In this document: positions 1 through 12,589 of the stretch, piece after piece | Position numbering within the stretch: the first letter of the stretch is position 1 | Layout of the letters: the number at the start of each line of letters is the position of its first letter | From: Rhyacophila brunnea | Taxonomy: Eukaryota; Arthropoda; Insecta; Trichoptera; Rhyacophilidae | Reading direction: 5' to 3' | NCBI GenBank assembly: GCA_022495005.1 | Contig: JAGYXB010000135.1 | Span: forward strand, 4,650,001 to 4,714,000 | Length of the DNA stretch: 64,000 nt | Position numbers and translations under genes: made by a program | Notes under the pieces: generated by a model | Database searches by the model: none | The model's input: the letters and a program-made list of their open reading frames with translations, nothing else | What the model was told of the DNA's origin: nothing

Positions 1-213
1 TGAGAAAATATGGAACCATTTTTAAAAAGATAAAACAATCCATTTATATTATAGCCGTGTTAGCCATCGTCATCATCATTGACACTGAGAGTCAATGCGG
101 GTTTTGACCTGCTCCCGGAAACGTCTCCACTCTCTTCTTTGTCTGCCACAAACTTCTTCCACCGACGCTGTCTGTCTATGACGGTTTCATCGTAGGACGA
201 TCACAGTTCGTGC

Positions 214-811
214 CAGTGACGTCCCGTGGGGGTAGGCAGATTGAGCGTCGCTTGGGAGCGGCAGTTGCTTGAAGGGGGCAAATAGGGGAGAATCATTAGG
301 TATATATCGAAATAGGTACATAAATTTAGTAATAACGGACATATCTTTTCATTAATAAATTGAGCTCACTGGTTGGAAACAAAGTTTATTAATTAATATG
401 AAAGGTTTAACAGTACCTACTGTATTTTTTGTCGGGTTCGCGATTTCTAGCTTATTTCCCCTGTCCTTGGACGACACGTCCTTGATGACCAGCAATGACA
501 TGTGCAGATTTGCGAATTATATCTGAATTATAGGTAGGTACATACTTACCTAATTAATTCATTCAAATATTTTTGCCAGTCATTCGCGAGTTTTGAAAGT
601 TGTCTGGTGTATTTTTAAATGTATCTGAAACCGTGGACCCGCAATATTATCTATTGATTAGTAGAGATGTCATTTAAATTAGATGTATCGGTATATATAT
701 TTTGTCACTAATGTATACATACAACATATTTCTTAGATATTGGAGTCATGAAAGGATGATAAAAAATACTGTATAAAAAATGGGGCGGCATTTTGTCTAG
801 GGACGTCACTT
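214..811. mobile_element. hAT-type MITE, family A (CAGTGACGTCCC termini), copy 1
   Basis: It begins CAGTGACGTCCCG and ends GGGACGTCACTT, an inverted terminal repeat of about 12 bp. The flanks gttcgtgc (206-213) and gtttgtgg (812-819) are an 8-bp target duplication with two changes. It matches copies at 2596 and 32162. No coding capacity is seen. Confidence 0.8.
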
Positions 812-819
812 GTTTGTGG

Positions 820-1391
820 TTGTACAAATGTTGGTATATTAATCGCCACGTGCCATCATCTATCTCTGCCTCGGATTCGGCTATGCGCAGCTATTCTTAA
901 CAGTTAGCATTCTAGCACTTTTCAGTTATTTTCATTGGTCCGAATTAACACAGAAGGCATTTTATACACAAGGCGGTAATCAACGGCTATCGGCGGTTAT
1001 CTACAATAATTGGTAAATTTGTAATACGGCGAAAATTTAGGTTGGCAAACATGTCGGTTAAATTCGGGTATGTTCGTGCAGGCGGATACGCCCGAACCCA
1101 AGAATTTTGTATTGAAACGTCAGACATATCAACATAATCTACAATTGTACTAGTCATGCCATTGCGATTGCAGTACAAATGTAGTTCCAGTAAAAAAAAT
1201 ATGATGTTACTACTTGCTGCTATTTTTTTTCCCGACCATGTCCGATCTTAATAGGATCATATGGGCCTCCACAGAGTGGAGGTTTGTATTAACAGATTTT
1301 ATTTTCACGAGAAATGGATGTCAGCCACTTGCTCAACATATTAGGTTCATACTCTAACTCATACACAAATTGAAAAACAATATGTGTACTT
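820..1391. other. No gene seen; AT-rich intergenic
   Basis: The short minus-strand open frame at 987-1178 has no homology I know and no splice context. Confidence 0.5.
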
Positions 1392-1470
1392 GCCAGACCC
1401 AGGATTCGAATCTGGGACCCTCGACACTATAGACCAGCGCTTAAACCACGCGGTCATCGTGGGTGCTACT
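1392..1470 (-). repeat. tRNA-like sequence, probable SINE head
   Basis: On the minus strand the T-arm CCCAGATTCGAATCCTGGG has a 5-bp stem and a B-box, and a D-arm GACCGCGTGGTTTAAGCGC precedes it. The acceptor stem does not close, so it is a tRNA-derived SINE or pseudogene rather than a working tRNA. Confidence 0.55.
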
Positions 1471-2595
1471 AGCCACTCGATATTTGACAGATCCCGGGGA
1501 ACCATAAATTAACTGCCTGAATACATAAAGTGATACATCTGATATATTTATCAAATTTTGCTCTTGATATGTTAGAACTCGCTGAACCCCCTTTTCAGAA
1601 TCTAACTTTTAAACATGTCCATTTTCCTTTAATTTTTTTCATAATGCCCAGAATTCCGACTTATATGTCAATATGAAAACTCTTTTCAGGACTGCCTTTA
1701 ACAAGACAGACCTTAGAACATTCGAAGAAAAACGTTTAGAATTTTATATATACTCTATTAAAATAAATAATGATTGCCATAAAATTATTAGCTCCGCGAT
1801 ATTGCATGTATTATTCAAACACATGTTTATTTGCTTTTTGCGATTCTATGAAGTTGCGTAGCGATGAAGTAAATCAAATATAATAAATGCATTTAAAATT
1901 CAAATAGCTTGTAGTATTTCATTTCAATGTTTGGATAACAAATTACATACTTGTGAAATGTTGATTCTTTTGAGAATATTGAGAATTATTATTTCAATTT
2001 ATATTGCAGGTGTAAAAACAATCGGCAATTCAAATTCATCTTATAAAACCCATGATACTACAAATAAGAAATAAACAAAGCGTTCATGGTTATCCACTTT
2101 TGCACAAGAGTGCACTGTTATAGTGATACCATTTTATTAATAATATGTATATTTAATACAATATTTGTAGTTTATACCATTCTTAATCATAATATTATCA
2201 TACTTAGGATTCATCAGGATTTATTAGCAATCGTTTTCCAGCTTTGCCAACTATGTATTACACTGTTATACTGCGTACCTATGTGGCGATTTTTGTCGTT
2301 CAACAGTGTGTTGAATGACAGTTGAACGTCAATTGATAAGTGAGAATCACATTTGATCAAAGTTGACCCAGCTTTAAGTTGAATCTTGAATCGACTGACG
2401 TTGGGACTACTTTAGACATTTAACATTCGTGTCAACCGGTTGCCTAGGCAAGTAAAAGGTGATAATAACTTGCATCGACACGTCACACTTATTTACCTAT
2501 TTCACTTGTCGCTATAGTATCTTAATTACGACTATCATTCCTTTCAATTTCAACATTCAACAGATAGTTGAACGAAAAAAATCACCACGTGAGAC

Positions 2596-2934
2596 CAGTG
2601 ACTTCCCGTTGGGGTAGGCAGATTGAGCGTCGCTTGGGGGCGGCAGTTACTCGAAGGGCGGCAAATCAAGGATAATCATTTGGTATAATTATATAGAAAT
2701 AGCTACATACTTAAACTTAATAATAACGAAAATATCTTTCCATTAAAAATTCAGCTCACTGGTTGGAAACAAATTTTTTGTCGGGTTCGCGATGTCTAGT
2801 TTACTTCCGTTGCCCTTCGACGTCCTTGGTGACCAGAATCGACACGTTCGCGGATGATGAAAAATACTGTATAAAAAAATGTGGCGGCATTTTGGCGCAG
2901 TTCAGGGGCGGCATTTTGTCTAGGGACGTCACTG
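2596..2934. mobile_element. hAT-type MITE, family A, copy 2 (internally deleted)
   Basis: Its termini match copy 1. The target duplication cgtgagac is perfect (2588-2595 and 2935-2942). It lacks the middle of the longer copies and repeats the GGCGGCATTTTG segment near its right end. Confidence 0.88.
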
Positions 2935-2942
2935 CGTGAGAC

Positions 2943-4398
2943 AGCAGCAGTATGGATTATGTATTATTTTGGATGTTTTTTTCTTATTTTACTGGCAGAC
3001 TTCGTGTATTCAATTAGAAGTTTCTGATTCATAGTCACGTAGGTATGTTGTAGATGAAAAATGTCTATCTACAATTATTTGGACATGATTAAATTTTCCT
3101 TCACATATAATTCTGCATTTTCATTTAAACCTCTCACCAACTCCAAAGAGGGCGTCATTCATTTCGGCGAGGTCCGCTCCCAAATACTGTGGGAGTAGTA
3201 CGGCCCTGGTTACTTCAAGATCTCAAAATTCCAATATGTGAAATCCCGAGATATTGATACCAAGAAATCCTATGGGATTCAGCAATGCAAACTAAAATAA
3301 AATTGTCTACAGGTGCAAGTTTTTTCGGGTTTTCTGTGTGTCACTGCGTTGACGTCTATTAGGAAAAGTTCTGAAATGGTTACCAATTAAGTATTATTTT
3401 TGTATATTAGTGTGTATGGTTTCCTAAGTTTACTTTATCTACGCCAAGCGGGGGTGTTAGGGGTGCGAAACACCTGGGCGGCAGGATTCAGAGGGCAGCC
3501 AAAATTATATTATTAATAATTATATGCAGTATCTGTGTATGCTGCTTTCTGCGGAAGGGTGGGACTTACCATAGGGCGGGCAAATCGAGGATTCAGAGAA
3601 AAGTATACTTAGTTAAGAAAATGAGTCATAAACATTTCAAGAAAGAACAATAAAGTATTCTCATATGCTTGTTTCATGGACAGCAAAAAAGTGGACTGCG
3701 GCGCAATTCTCTTCCATAATATTAAATATTTTTTTATAAATTGTGCTTCCGTGCTTCATCGACCTCTCGAAGAATATTTATAACGACTCTCCTGTAGTTT
3801 CACGTTATAACTCGGAATTTTGTGTATTCAATAGGTAAAATTTGCCACTATTTTTTTATAATATGATTACTTTAATGACAATAAAATAATTAATTCAACT
3901 TTGCGTTGATATCTTATGATATTATGATGATGACACATTTTTATTTGGGGTTTTAGGGGAGGGGGTTGAAATTTTGAGCTGGTACCCCTGGCGTGGCCCT
4001 GATTGTCTGTTGACTATAAAGTGTCAAAACATATATTTACAAGATAAAATAGAAAGTAGGTACTAAAACTGAGCATAATTGAAAAATTTATTACCTATTT
4101 TTACAGTATTAAAGTGTAGTACCTATAGAAATAGCTTAATAGATTTGTACCAACACGACAAAAAGCAATCCATATTTAATTCATTGTTACTATCTACTTA
4201 TACGCAAATCTTCATAATGCTGGATCACTTCGAGCGAAATGAGACGTCTCGTTTTCCTTGGAGCAGTCGATGACATTAGTCGGAATGGGAAACAAGATTG
4301 TTATAATAATTGTCTCTTTACGATACGTGTGGAACGCTCGATTACTTTTATCATAAAAGCTAGTAAGATTATAACCACCTCTCAGTTACTGTATATTC
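2943..4398. other. No gene seen; old repeat debris
   Basis: GC-rich flecks at 3430-3600 and GGTACCCCTGGCGTGGCCCT near 3981 look like decayed transposon ends, but no matched pair of termini could be drawn. Confidence 0.4.
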
Positions 4399-4406
4399 CT
4401 GCATAT

Positions 4407-4649
4407 CAGCGCTCGAAATGGAAAAATGTACGAACCGGAGCGCTCGACAGTTTTCTGAAGATATTTACATAGTTATCAAATTGTATGTGTATTTCATAAA
4501 AAGATAGTGTTGTGTTATATTTTTTATTATAATATGGCCTATCTAGCTCAGATGGTCAAATTATTTTTTCCACGAGACGGAGCGATAATTTTACCGATTT
4601 CACGAACAAGAACGGCGCTCCGGTGCGCTCCGGTCCATTTCGAGCCCTG
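4407..4649. mobile_element. hAT-type MITE, family B (CAGxGCTCGAAATGGA termini), copy 1
   Basis: It starts CAGCGCTCGAAATGG and ends TCCATTTCGAGCCCTG. The flanks ctgcatat (4399-4406) and ctgcataa (4650-4657) are a 7/8 target duplication. The subterminal sequence CGGAGCG recurs at both ends. Confidence 0.82.
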
Positions 4650-4794
4650 CTGCATAAATGGGCTCAACGAATCACGAGCTTATACTGGACTACAAATTAA
4701 ATTATTTTAAGGCAGAAGATGCATGTACTTATCTATAAACAACTTAATTGGATGTGGTTATGGAAAATATGGTATATTTGTTTATTAAAAGCCA

Positions 4795-4930
4795 AGCGGG
4801 AACAGGGGCAATTTTCATAGCCGATTTCGGCAAAATTAATGAATTCAGGAATGATAACCTAACCGAACCTAAACTAACTTAACAAATAATCCAGTACACC
4901 ATCTATTTTCAAAATTTGTTTGTCACTGGG
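4795..4930. repeat. Dispersed repeat, copy 1 (second copy at 50796-50915)
   Basis: GGCAATTTTCATAGCCGATT, then CGGCAAAATT, GAATGATAA and AACAAATAATCCAGTA occur in the same order at 50796-50915. No terminal structure is seen. Confidence 0.7.
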
Positions 4931-5302
4931 TACTACTAAAATCTAAATAGACAAGAACCGAAAATATTATATTATATCAGAACTGTATGGAGATTGGTGA
5001 TATCCAGGCAGAAATGTAAAAAATATTCCGCTGACCTAATTTTCGAGATAACGACAGGCAAAAATTTCACTAGATACCCTATTAAATTCCTCGCGAATTC
5101 CACACTTTACCAGTCTTTACCACGCCGCATCTTGTGGGCTTGCTCACTAATGGTTTTAGTAGGAGTTGTCGTTTGGTTTACAAATACATACCTCGGTAAC
5201 TAATATTTTGTGATGATTATGAAGTAGGTATGCATTGACAATGGGTAATAGCTACACTTTGCGTAAACATAGCATTCTATTAACAGTACGTAGGTAGTAT
5301 AA

Positions 5303-6041
5303 TAGCACCTGTACACATTTGCATGGATTTACTGGTACCAATAATGTATAAATTAAACTATCGCGAAAATAACTGTTTACATTTGTAAAAGTGTTGACTG
5401 TCTCGTCGATCTCATTCTTTAAGCGTAAGTGAGACGTGTTTTTGTTATTGTATGGTACTATTTGATAGGTTGTGAAAATTGGTAAACGTTAAAAATGCTC
5501 CGCGTGGTGTAGTTCGTATTTCTTTCCGGCAGGTTCACTCATTTAGCCTTCCATTTAGTCTCTAAGAACCACGTGAAAATTCAGAAGCTTCTGAACTTTT
5601 TTGATTCATTGATGCTGTCTTGCAACTTGCACTATAATACATGTTTACACGCACATTCTCTTGCTATGGTCGCGATAATACGTGCTGTCAGCAGCAGCAG
5701 TGAATCCATACACATGTAAACGATCTCATTCTTTAAGCGTAAGTGAGACGTGTTTTTGTTATTGTATGGTACTATTTGATAGGTTGTGAAAATTGGTAAA
5801 CGTTAAAAATGCTCCGCGTGGTGTAGTTCGTATTTCTTTCCGGCAGGTTCACTCATTTAGCCTTCCATTTAGTCTCTAAGAACCACGTGAAAATTCAGAA
5901 GCTTCTGAACTTTTTTGATTCATTGATGCTGTCTTGCAACTTGCACTATAATACATGTTTACACGCACATTCTCTTGCTATGGTCGCGATAATACGTGCT
6001 GTCAGCAGCAGCAGTGAATCCATACACATGTAAACGGGTTA
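5303..6041. mobile_element. Harbinger-like MITE, family J, copy 1, with a 314-bp internal tandem duplication
   Basis: The left end TAGCACCTGTACACATTTGC and the inverted right end (CATACACATGTAAACGGGTTA) match the termini at 15596 and 59581. The flanks are TAA and TAC. Positions 5407-5720 and 5721-6034 are the same 314-bp sequence, by eye without a mismatch. Confidence 0.8.
5407..6034. repeat. Two 314-bp tandem copies
   Basis: Copy 1 is 5407-5720 and copy 2 is 5721-6034, both starting CGATCTCATTCTTTAAGCG and ending CATACACATGTAAA. I saw no difference on reading them against each other. This indicates a recent duplication or an assembly duplication. Confidence 0.93.
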
Positions 6042-7464
6042 TACGTTTTAACCTATAGTTTTTAATAATGTAGATTCATTCAATAGTAGGTAAATTGAGT
6101 CAAGTGGGTCACTTAAGTAGGTATGGGGTGCTTTGTTTTAAAATTATTTATCATGATTAATTAATTTAATTACATATAAAATGCTTCCTAATAAGGTCAT
6201 ACGTAATAAGCTATGGTTGCATATTTCAGTGGTAGTCAAATTTAGTTAAGAGGAAACAAATAATTTATTGATGATACTATTTTTCTGCAAGGTAGTTTCC
6301 TCGCTAAAGCAAGTTTCAGTATGTTGTAAGACGTGTAATTTTTATGTACAAAATCAACCACACATACACACTTTGCATGAATATTTCTGTACCAAACGTC
6401 CTTTTTGATTCATTATCAAACATCTGGGTTATATCTCTATATGTATAATATAATATAGATTAAAGGAATAAATTAATAATTGTACATATAACATTTCACC
6501 GTAGCACAATACACCGCTAGGTGTCTTACCGTATAGCATTGGGATGAAAAAACACGTGTTGCTCGTGGAGCATTGTAGAATAAGTTTCTAATTTTATTAG
6601 ATGCAATAAGAACTTTCATTTGATATTGATTGGCATCAAATAACTGATAATAACGTTGCCATTATTATCAGATACTTGATATGTACGAGTTGATGCTTAC
6701 GAGCACCTACCAGAATTTTACATAGATTATACGTTATAATTGTATTTCTTATTTACTTAACTGTCTTTCTATTACGTATTTTTTAAATTATTTTATTTAT
6801 ACATGAATGCGATCTCCCACAACACAACACAGTAATATATTTCCGGTAAGACAGCACATGATGAACTGTGATTCGGCCATCTGCATACGTATAGATTTTC
6901 GGACACGATTACACACCCGTGTGTCACACCACAGCAGTTGAGAACCGTTGGTGTAAATGAATAATGGCGATCATTCTCGCTTACTTAATTTACTCTTGCA
7001 TTGCATTGCGTAGGAGACGTTTCAAAATTATTGTCATGTGTAATGCAGACTATTTAAACTTTAAATACTAGTGGGAAGGTATTTAGGTAGGTACTTAAGT
7101 TTTGAAATCCTAATAAGTAACTGGGATTTCTTAATTTTCTGCTGTCAATTCTTCAAATATACAGACGTACAATGCCGGCTGTCAATCTGATTTGTCTTAG
7201 TGAATTCCTCAAATGGGTAATGGTTCCAATTAATATTTCATAATATGAATCATGTTTATAAAATATTACGAGTGCTTTAGATTTTTAGAACAGTACAATA
7301 ATACATTGTACGTACCTGCCTAATTTATATTTACATAATATTTTAAATCCATCAATGGCAAAGACTCGGTACTGAACCATTATTTAGCATTTACATCGAC
7401 TTCTATCTCAATAGTAAAACATAATTCAAATATGTATGAACATTAGTTTGTATGCATACCTATA
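6042..7464. other. No gene seen; AT-rich intergenic
   Basis: No open frame, repeat boundary or RNA structure stands out. Confidence 0.5.
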
Positions 7465-7472
7465 CAACATAT

Positions 7473-8061
7473 CAGCGGCGAGAGGTGGAGGTAGACTGTT
7501 AAGATTCGACATAAATAGTTCACACTAAACTTTGTCCGTGATATCGATTTTCATTGAACTAAGAATACAATTTGGTGGTGGTTTGATGGTGCTGGTTTTT
7601 AAAATTTAATCAAAACCCGCCTAAACCAATCCATAATAGTATGTTTGCTATGGGCGATTCGACAAAAATAATACACTCTTTTCAGTCATATTTATTTGTT
7701 TTTATTGAATTAAGAATACATTATATCATTACAGAATTTGTTGGTTAGTTTTTTTTAAATTCATTAAACCCTTCCTAACTAAACCATAATCGATAAAAAA
7801 TATTCTTCTATCTATAAATATCTGAAATTATGTATGGTTTAATGGCATAGTTTTTTAGATATGTTGTAGACAAACGAATATTTTTGACTATTATCTACTA
7901 TGGCTCGGATTGGGCAGGGTTTATTTGAATTTTAGAAACTAACAAACGCAATCGACACATTGTACTAATTTTTCAATAAAAATAAATATGTTTGACTGAC
8001 AAACTTTAGTATGCACTATTTATGTCGGATCTTAACTGCCTACCGCCACCCTTCGCCACTG
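7473..8061. mobile_element. hAT-type MITE, family C (CAGTGGCGAAG termini), copy 1
   Basis: Long imperfect inverted termini: the left end reads CAGCGGCGAGAGGTGGAGG and the right end CACCCTTCGCCACTG. The flanks caacatat and caaaatat differ at one base of eight. The interior carries internal inverted copies of the AAACC/TAATGG region but no open frame. Confidence 0.83.
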
Positions 8062-8118
8062 CAAAATATACAATTCTAAAACAAATCAGTGACATACATA
8101 AAAATGAAAAAAATATAC

Positions 8119-8200
8119 TGTCGAGAGGTAGTCGAATCCATCGGATTCCGGCCAATAAATTTGACTAATTTAACCATCTGAGGCGTACCTAAATACGACG
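8119..8200 (-). repeat. tRNA-like SINE head, family S, decayed copy
   Basis: The minus strand carries CTCAGATGGTTAAATTAG then GGATTCGACTACCTCTCG, the A-box and B-box pattern also seen at 13681, 25990 and 31968. Confidence 0.5.
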
Positions 8201-8221
8201 AAATTAACTAATAGTCATGAG

Positions 8222-8631
8222 CATGGCCCCCATATCCTGAAACGGGCCCCCAGGCTAGGATCTTTGGCGGGTCCCCCTACTCATCGCTAAGGATAAAGGC
8301 AGTCTGACATTCTACAGTAGCGTTTTCCAAATGGTTTACGCGGTAAAATGAATGTGTACCTACCTATATTTAGTGTTTTTTTGTATATTTTAATACATCC
8401 ATTTGAATTATGGAATTTTGAGTATCGATACACAATTAAAAATTGTGTCTTACAATCATATACTTTTTAATAATAACATTAATTAAGGAAAATAGTGCCG
8501 CAGGCGACTTTTTTTTTTTTTTTTACTATTAAAGCAAATTTGTGATGTGTATTTATCTCACTTATCTGGTCGACTCGCCTCGCCGGGCCCCAGGCTAGAG
8601 CCCGTCAGCCCCCCCCCTTGTGGGGGCCATG
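8222..8631. mobile_element. hAT-type MITE, family D (CATGGCCCCCA termini), copy 1
   Basis: CATGGCCCCCA at the left and TGGGGGCCATG at the right are perfect inverted termini, with a perfect 8-bp duplication gtcatgag (8214-8221 and 8632-8639). The internal signature GCCGCAGGCGACTTTTT recurs at 36.55 and 43.48 kb. Confidence 0.87.
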
Positions 8632-8639
8632 GTCATGAG

Positions 8640-10367
8640 ACTGAAATGTTTCTCAAATTGCATATATTTTTTCGTGAAAATATCAACACAAGTTAATTCG
8701 CACAATCTTTCATTCATAAATACCCAGGTATTGCAAATACACCACGAGAAACTATCAATGACTATAGGTACGAGTATATTGCAATGGTGACATATTATGT
8801 ATATTGTAGAAAATTATGCATCGAATAATCCATCCTAAAGTGAATGAAGCCACAAGAGCTGCGCTGCGGTGTTTTTTTTAAGTTAAAATAATATAAGTAT
8901 AGAATAAGATTTTCAAGTGTACAATATTATTCTTTTCGTTTTGGTACATATTGTTTACCTTGTAATTCACCACTGCTATCGAATATTGTATAATTGTCAA
9001 ATAGGTATTGTCAAATTCGATTATCAATATTCGATCAATGATATAAAAAAAGTAAAACATGGCGACAAATGACATAGGCACCGATAAACTAAAAAGAGCC
9101 GGATTGAAGATATCGTTTTCTAAATGATTTCTTGTAATAATTATTATCTTATGATTGCTGAAAAAATGTCAATTTCTAGATATGTATACAGATTTATTAT
9201 GTTTTGTGGGCTCTTTCGTTTGGTCAATCCAAATGATTGAAATATTTATAGTATTAAATTTGATAGTTATTATTATAAAATTTACCATATAGATTTCTTT
9301 TCTCTGTTTATAGCGAGAAATAAAATAAAGGTTCAAACTTCCAAAGATAAAAAATATCAGTGTTGCACTTATTATAAAATATAGACCAAAGACTATCGAT
9401 ATAATTAATTGTATTAGATTAATAAACATTTCAAAATATTATGTTTGAAAATTAGACATGGTATTTGGAATGTTAATTTATTTTCGAACCTTGAACCGAA
9501 TCAAAAATTATTGAAACCACTGCTATTAGAAACATATGTATAAATATAGCAAGTGGTTTTAATAGGCATTTTGTTAATAAAATCATACGGTAAAGCAGAA
9601 CGTAATTATACCTTCTAAATAAAATGCAAGCGAGTCGCAATAGTAGGTGCCTACATGACCCAATATATTTTAAATTCTTTTTAAAACACCGATTATAAAC
9701 AAACTGGTGAGCGAGTACGTACCTACTACACGTTTAATTTGGTTCTTGTTTATTAAAATACCATAGTAGCAGATAGCGTATACATTCAGCAAATCAACAT
9801 AAAACATGAAAGGATATAATTATAATTTGCATGCAATATATAAATACGTATATGAAACTGCATTATCTCGCGAAATGTTGTCGTCTGAAGACTCTGAAGT
9901 TATGTCGTAATGGATGCGACTGTAAGTCAGTGGAACGGATGGAGCTATGAGCTATGAAAAATTAATTAGCTATTTATGTATATTTGAATTCTAACTTTAA
10001 AATTAAATTGTTTTATTTAGGTTAAATATAAGGATTTGTTCACTTTTATTATTACTATCGCGATTCCAGAAAGATTTTAACGTTTGATTTGACAGAATTT
10101 AATCGGCTGTCCAGACTAATTCAGAATGTGATTATTATTTTACGACTTCCTTCTCCATTTCGAGCACTGCATTAAATGAAATCACGAATTACGTACACCT
10201 GAAAACAACTGAAGTACTGGAAACCATCATTGACAGTTCTGTTATTATTAATACGTTTCGTGGCCATGTAGCAAAAAAAATACACAAGGTGATCCAGAAT
10301 TATTTTTCTCGATCGTCAATAATTTGTTATAATACAATTATATAAATACTCATTTAACGCATTGCTC
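8640..10367. other. No gene seen; AT-rich intergenic
   Basis: The minus-strand frames at 8878-9081 and 9169-9429 are Ile/Phe/Tyr-rich, as expected of chance frames in AT-rich DNA. Confidence 0.5.
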
Positions 10368-10375
10368 GGACATTC

Positions 10376-10604
10376 CAGGGCTCGAAATGGACCGGAGCGC
10401 ACCGAAGCGCCGTTCCGGTTCATGGAATCTGTAAAGTTATCGCTCCGTCTCGTGGTTAAAATATTTTGACCGTTTGAGCTAGATATAACAAAATATCTAG
10501 CACATTTATGTTTATAAAATACCTATAAAATTTGATAACCATGTTAATATCCTCAGAAAATTTTCGAGCGCTCCGGTTCGTAAACTTTTTCATTTCGAGC
10601 GCTG
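10376..10604. mobile_element. hAT-type MITE, family B, copy 2
   Basis: It starts CAGGGCTCGAAATGGACC and ends CATTTCGAGCGCTG, with a perfect 8-bp duplication ggacattc (10368-10375 and 10605-10612). It is 229 bp long and non-coding. Confidence 0.9.
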
Positions 10605-10673
10605 GGACATTCGCTACTAAGGTGTAGGATGAGGCAGAAAAAATTGCATATATTATTTAATTAAGTGTCTTTC

Positions 10674-11480
10674 TTCTTTTTGATCCTTCGCTCATGGTTG
10701 AGGATCGTGACCACCTTAAAATTCCGCCATTTTCTGAGCGACCAAGACTTTCCACCCCTCACGATCCTCAGGGCAGAGTGAGGTATGTCCCCAGTAAACT
10801 GCGTCAACCATTTTCCTTTGCTTCGTCTCCCCTGTAGGCTACCACCAATCTCTCCAAGTTATCCGGTACACGCCGAAAATATGTCCAAACAATTGGAGAA
10901 TGCATTTCAAACATATTGTCAAGAGCCGTTCCATTATTTGTTGTCTCTGGATGATTGACTGGCTCATCCTGTGCTCTGTCTAAAAAATGAAAACCATTCA
11001 GCGCCAACACCACATTTCGAAAGTATCAATGGCTTCTACCCCTTTCCCTTAGGTTCTATCCTACCTCACATGCGCGCACACAGAAAAGTGGTATGTGTGG
11101 GTCAATTAATTTCTAAAAAATACCTCTAAACCCAGATACTCTGCACATTGAGTCTAGCGATGAGAATCTGGCTCCTACGAGTTATTGCAACCTGTCGCAT
11201 CTTCAAGTGGTTATAGAATGTGCATAACCTATCGGTTATATTTATTAGGATCATTAGTTTCTGTTTGTCATAGTCCACGATGTCTTGTCTTTTAGACATG
11301 CCGCGTCAGAATTTTAAAGCAAACATTGGATCCCTCGTTGATTACACCAATTTATGAGTGCTAACACTGGCTTTCCATTCCGTAGAATGCTGAGAGGAGT
11401 CGAGGCGACTCTTTAAGAAGGCTGTCCGATAGCCAAATCATTCGAATTAGGTCCACGAGATCATTACGAAGAAGTATTAT
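10674..11480. repeat. Composite repeat, LINE-3'-end-like sequence at both ends in opposite orientation
   Basis: The left end (TTCTTTTTGATCC...CTCATG...GAGGATCGTGACC) is roughly the reverse complement of the tail at 35470-35525. The block 11290-11478 matches 35340-35530 in direct orientation (ACATGCCGCGT, TTAAAGCAAACATT). The 69-codon minus-strand frame at 10804-11013 has no domain I know. Confidence 0.5.
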
Positions 11481-11589
11481 ACTATTTTTTTGAAGTTATA
11501 CTTCTTTTGGCGCGTTTGGGAAATCAGATCAGAGTGTATTTTTGGCGTGTGACATGTAACACATAATTTATTTTTTCACACGAAAAAAA

Positions 11590-11665
11590 CGCACTCGATT
11601 GGATTCGAACCACCGATTGTTCGGTTATCAGCCGAACGCACTACCTTTACGCCACAATATGATAC
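11590..11665 (-). repeat. tRNA-like pseudogene with a GAT anticodon loop
   Basis: On the minus strand TTCGGCTGATAACCGAA forms a perfect 5-bp anticodon arm with GAT in the loop; GGTTCGAATCC gives the B-box and a T run follows. The acceptor stem is not paired, so it is probably a SINE head or tRNA pseudogene. Confidence 0.5.
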
Positions 11666-11924
11666 TGCAATCGTGACGATTATACAGTATAATATTATAG
11701 TTTAGAATTGTTCCGTTGCCTAGGCAGCGAATTTATTATTGTCGGCCATTTGAAATTCCGTACGTAAACAAACTATTAAACGCCAGAGTGACAGTTGGTA
11801 CTTTAAAAATAAAACATCGAGAAACTATTATAAATTTAGTAATATAAGTTAAAGTGTATAGAAATAAACCAACGGCGTTCCAATAAGCGGTCCTTTTTCT
11901 TGAGTGTGTAATTTAACAAGATAA

Positions 11925-12308
11925 TTAAGAGTTAGTCAAAGAATCTAGTTTATCACAAGTTTTGTTTTTGGTTTGTTGAGCCAAAGAAGTATAACCTCTA
12001 ACGCGCGTACATAAGTACACACACCGATTTTTTCGTTCCTGGGGAGGGTCCGTAGTCGAAAACCCCCTCTTATGTACTCGCTTGCTACTTCCAATCACGA
12101 AAAAAATATGAAAAAGGGAGTTTAACCATATTGATACTTGCTGCATACATTTAAGTAAAATGGCAAAAGCACGTGAGTATTTATAATATTGTCTTCTTCT
12201 TGTACTTCCCTCATACATCCCTCTCAATAGCATTATTTGATCGGTGGTCTCAATTTCCATAAAATGTCTGTTGATATAACAAAACATTGTCGAGGTCATT
12301 ATGGTCAA
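11925..12308 (-). other. Unrecognised 127-codon open frame, doubtful
   Basis: The frame has a less biased composition than its neighbours (LLRGMYEGSTRRRQYYKYSR, AFAILLKCMQQVSIWL). It might be part of a decayed transposon protein because foldback DNA follows at 12407. I recognise no domain and the splice context is absent. Confidence 0.2.
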
Positions 12309-12406
12309 TATATTATATTACTGTGAAAAGGAAATCCTGTGATTGCGTTTATTACAATAATCTTTTATTTTGTTAACTGTCAATTCATGGTGGAACTGCA
12401 TTGTAT

Positions 12407-12575
12407 TGTTGTTTTTATTTAATAAAACGCAATTTTTTTTATAGTACTTATTCCACTTTAATTAATATATTAGGACCGGTTTCGTCCGCCTCAGTGGGAC
12501 AGTGGGTCCTAATATATTAATTAAAGTGGAATAAGTACTATAAAAAAAATTGCGTTTTATTAAATAAAAACAACA
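12407..12575. repeat. Foldback hairpin with ~71-bp arms
   Basis: 12407-12477 and 12505-12575 are near-perfect reverse complements around a 27-base GC-richer loop. A 13-bp direct repeat ATTACAATAATCT occurs at 12351-12363 and 12575-12587, which could be a target duplication. Confidence 0.85.
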
Positions 12576-12589
12576 TTACAATAATCTAT

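Noticed and set aside
11590..11665. Functional tRNA-Ile(GAT)
   Set aside because: The anticodon arm is perfect but acceptor and T stems fail, and GAT isoleucine tRNAs are not the usual nuclear species in insects.
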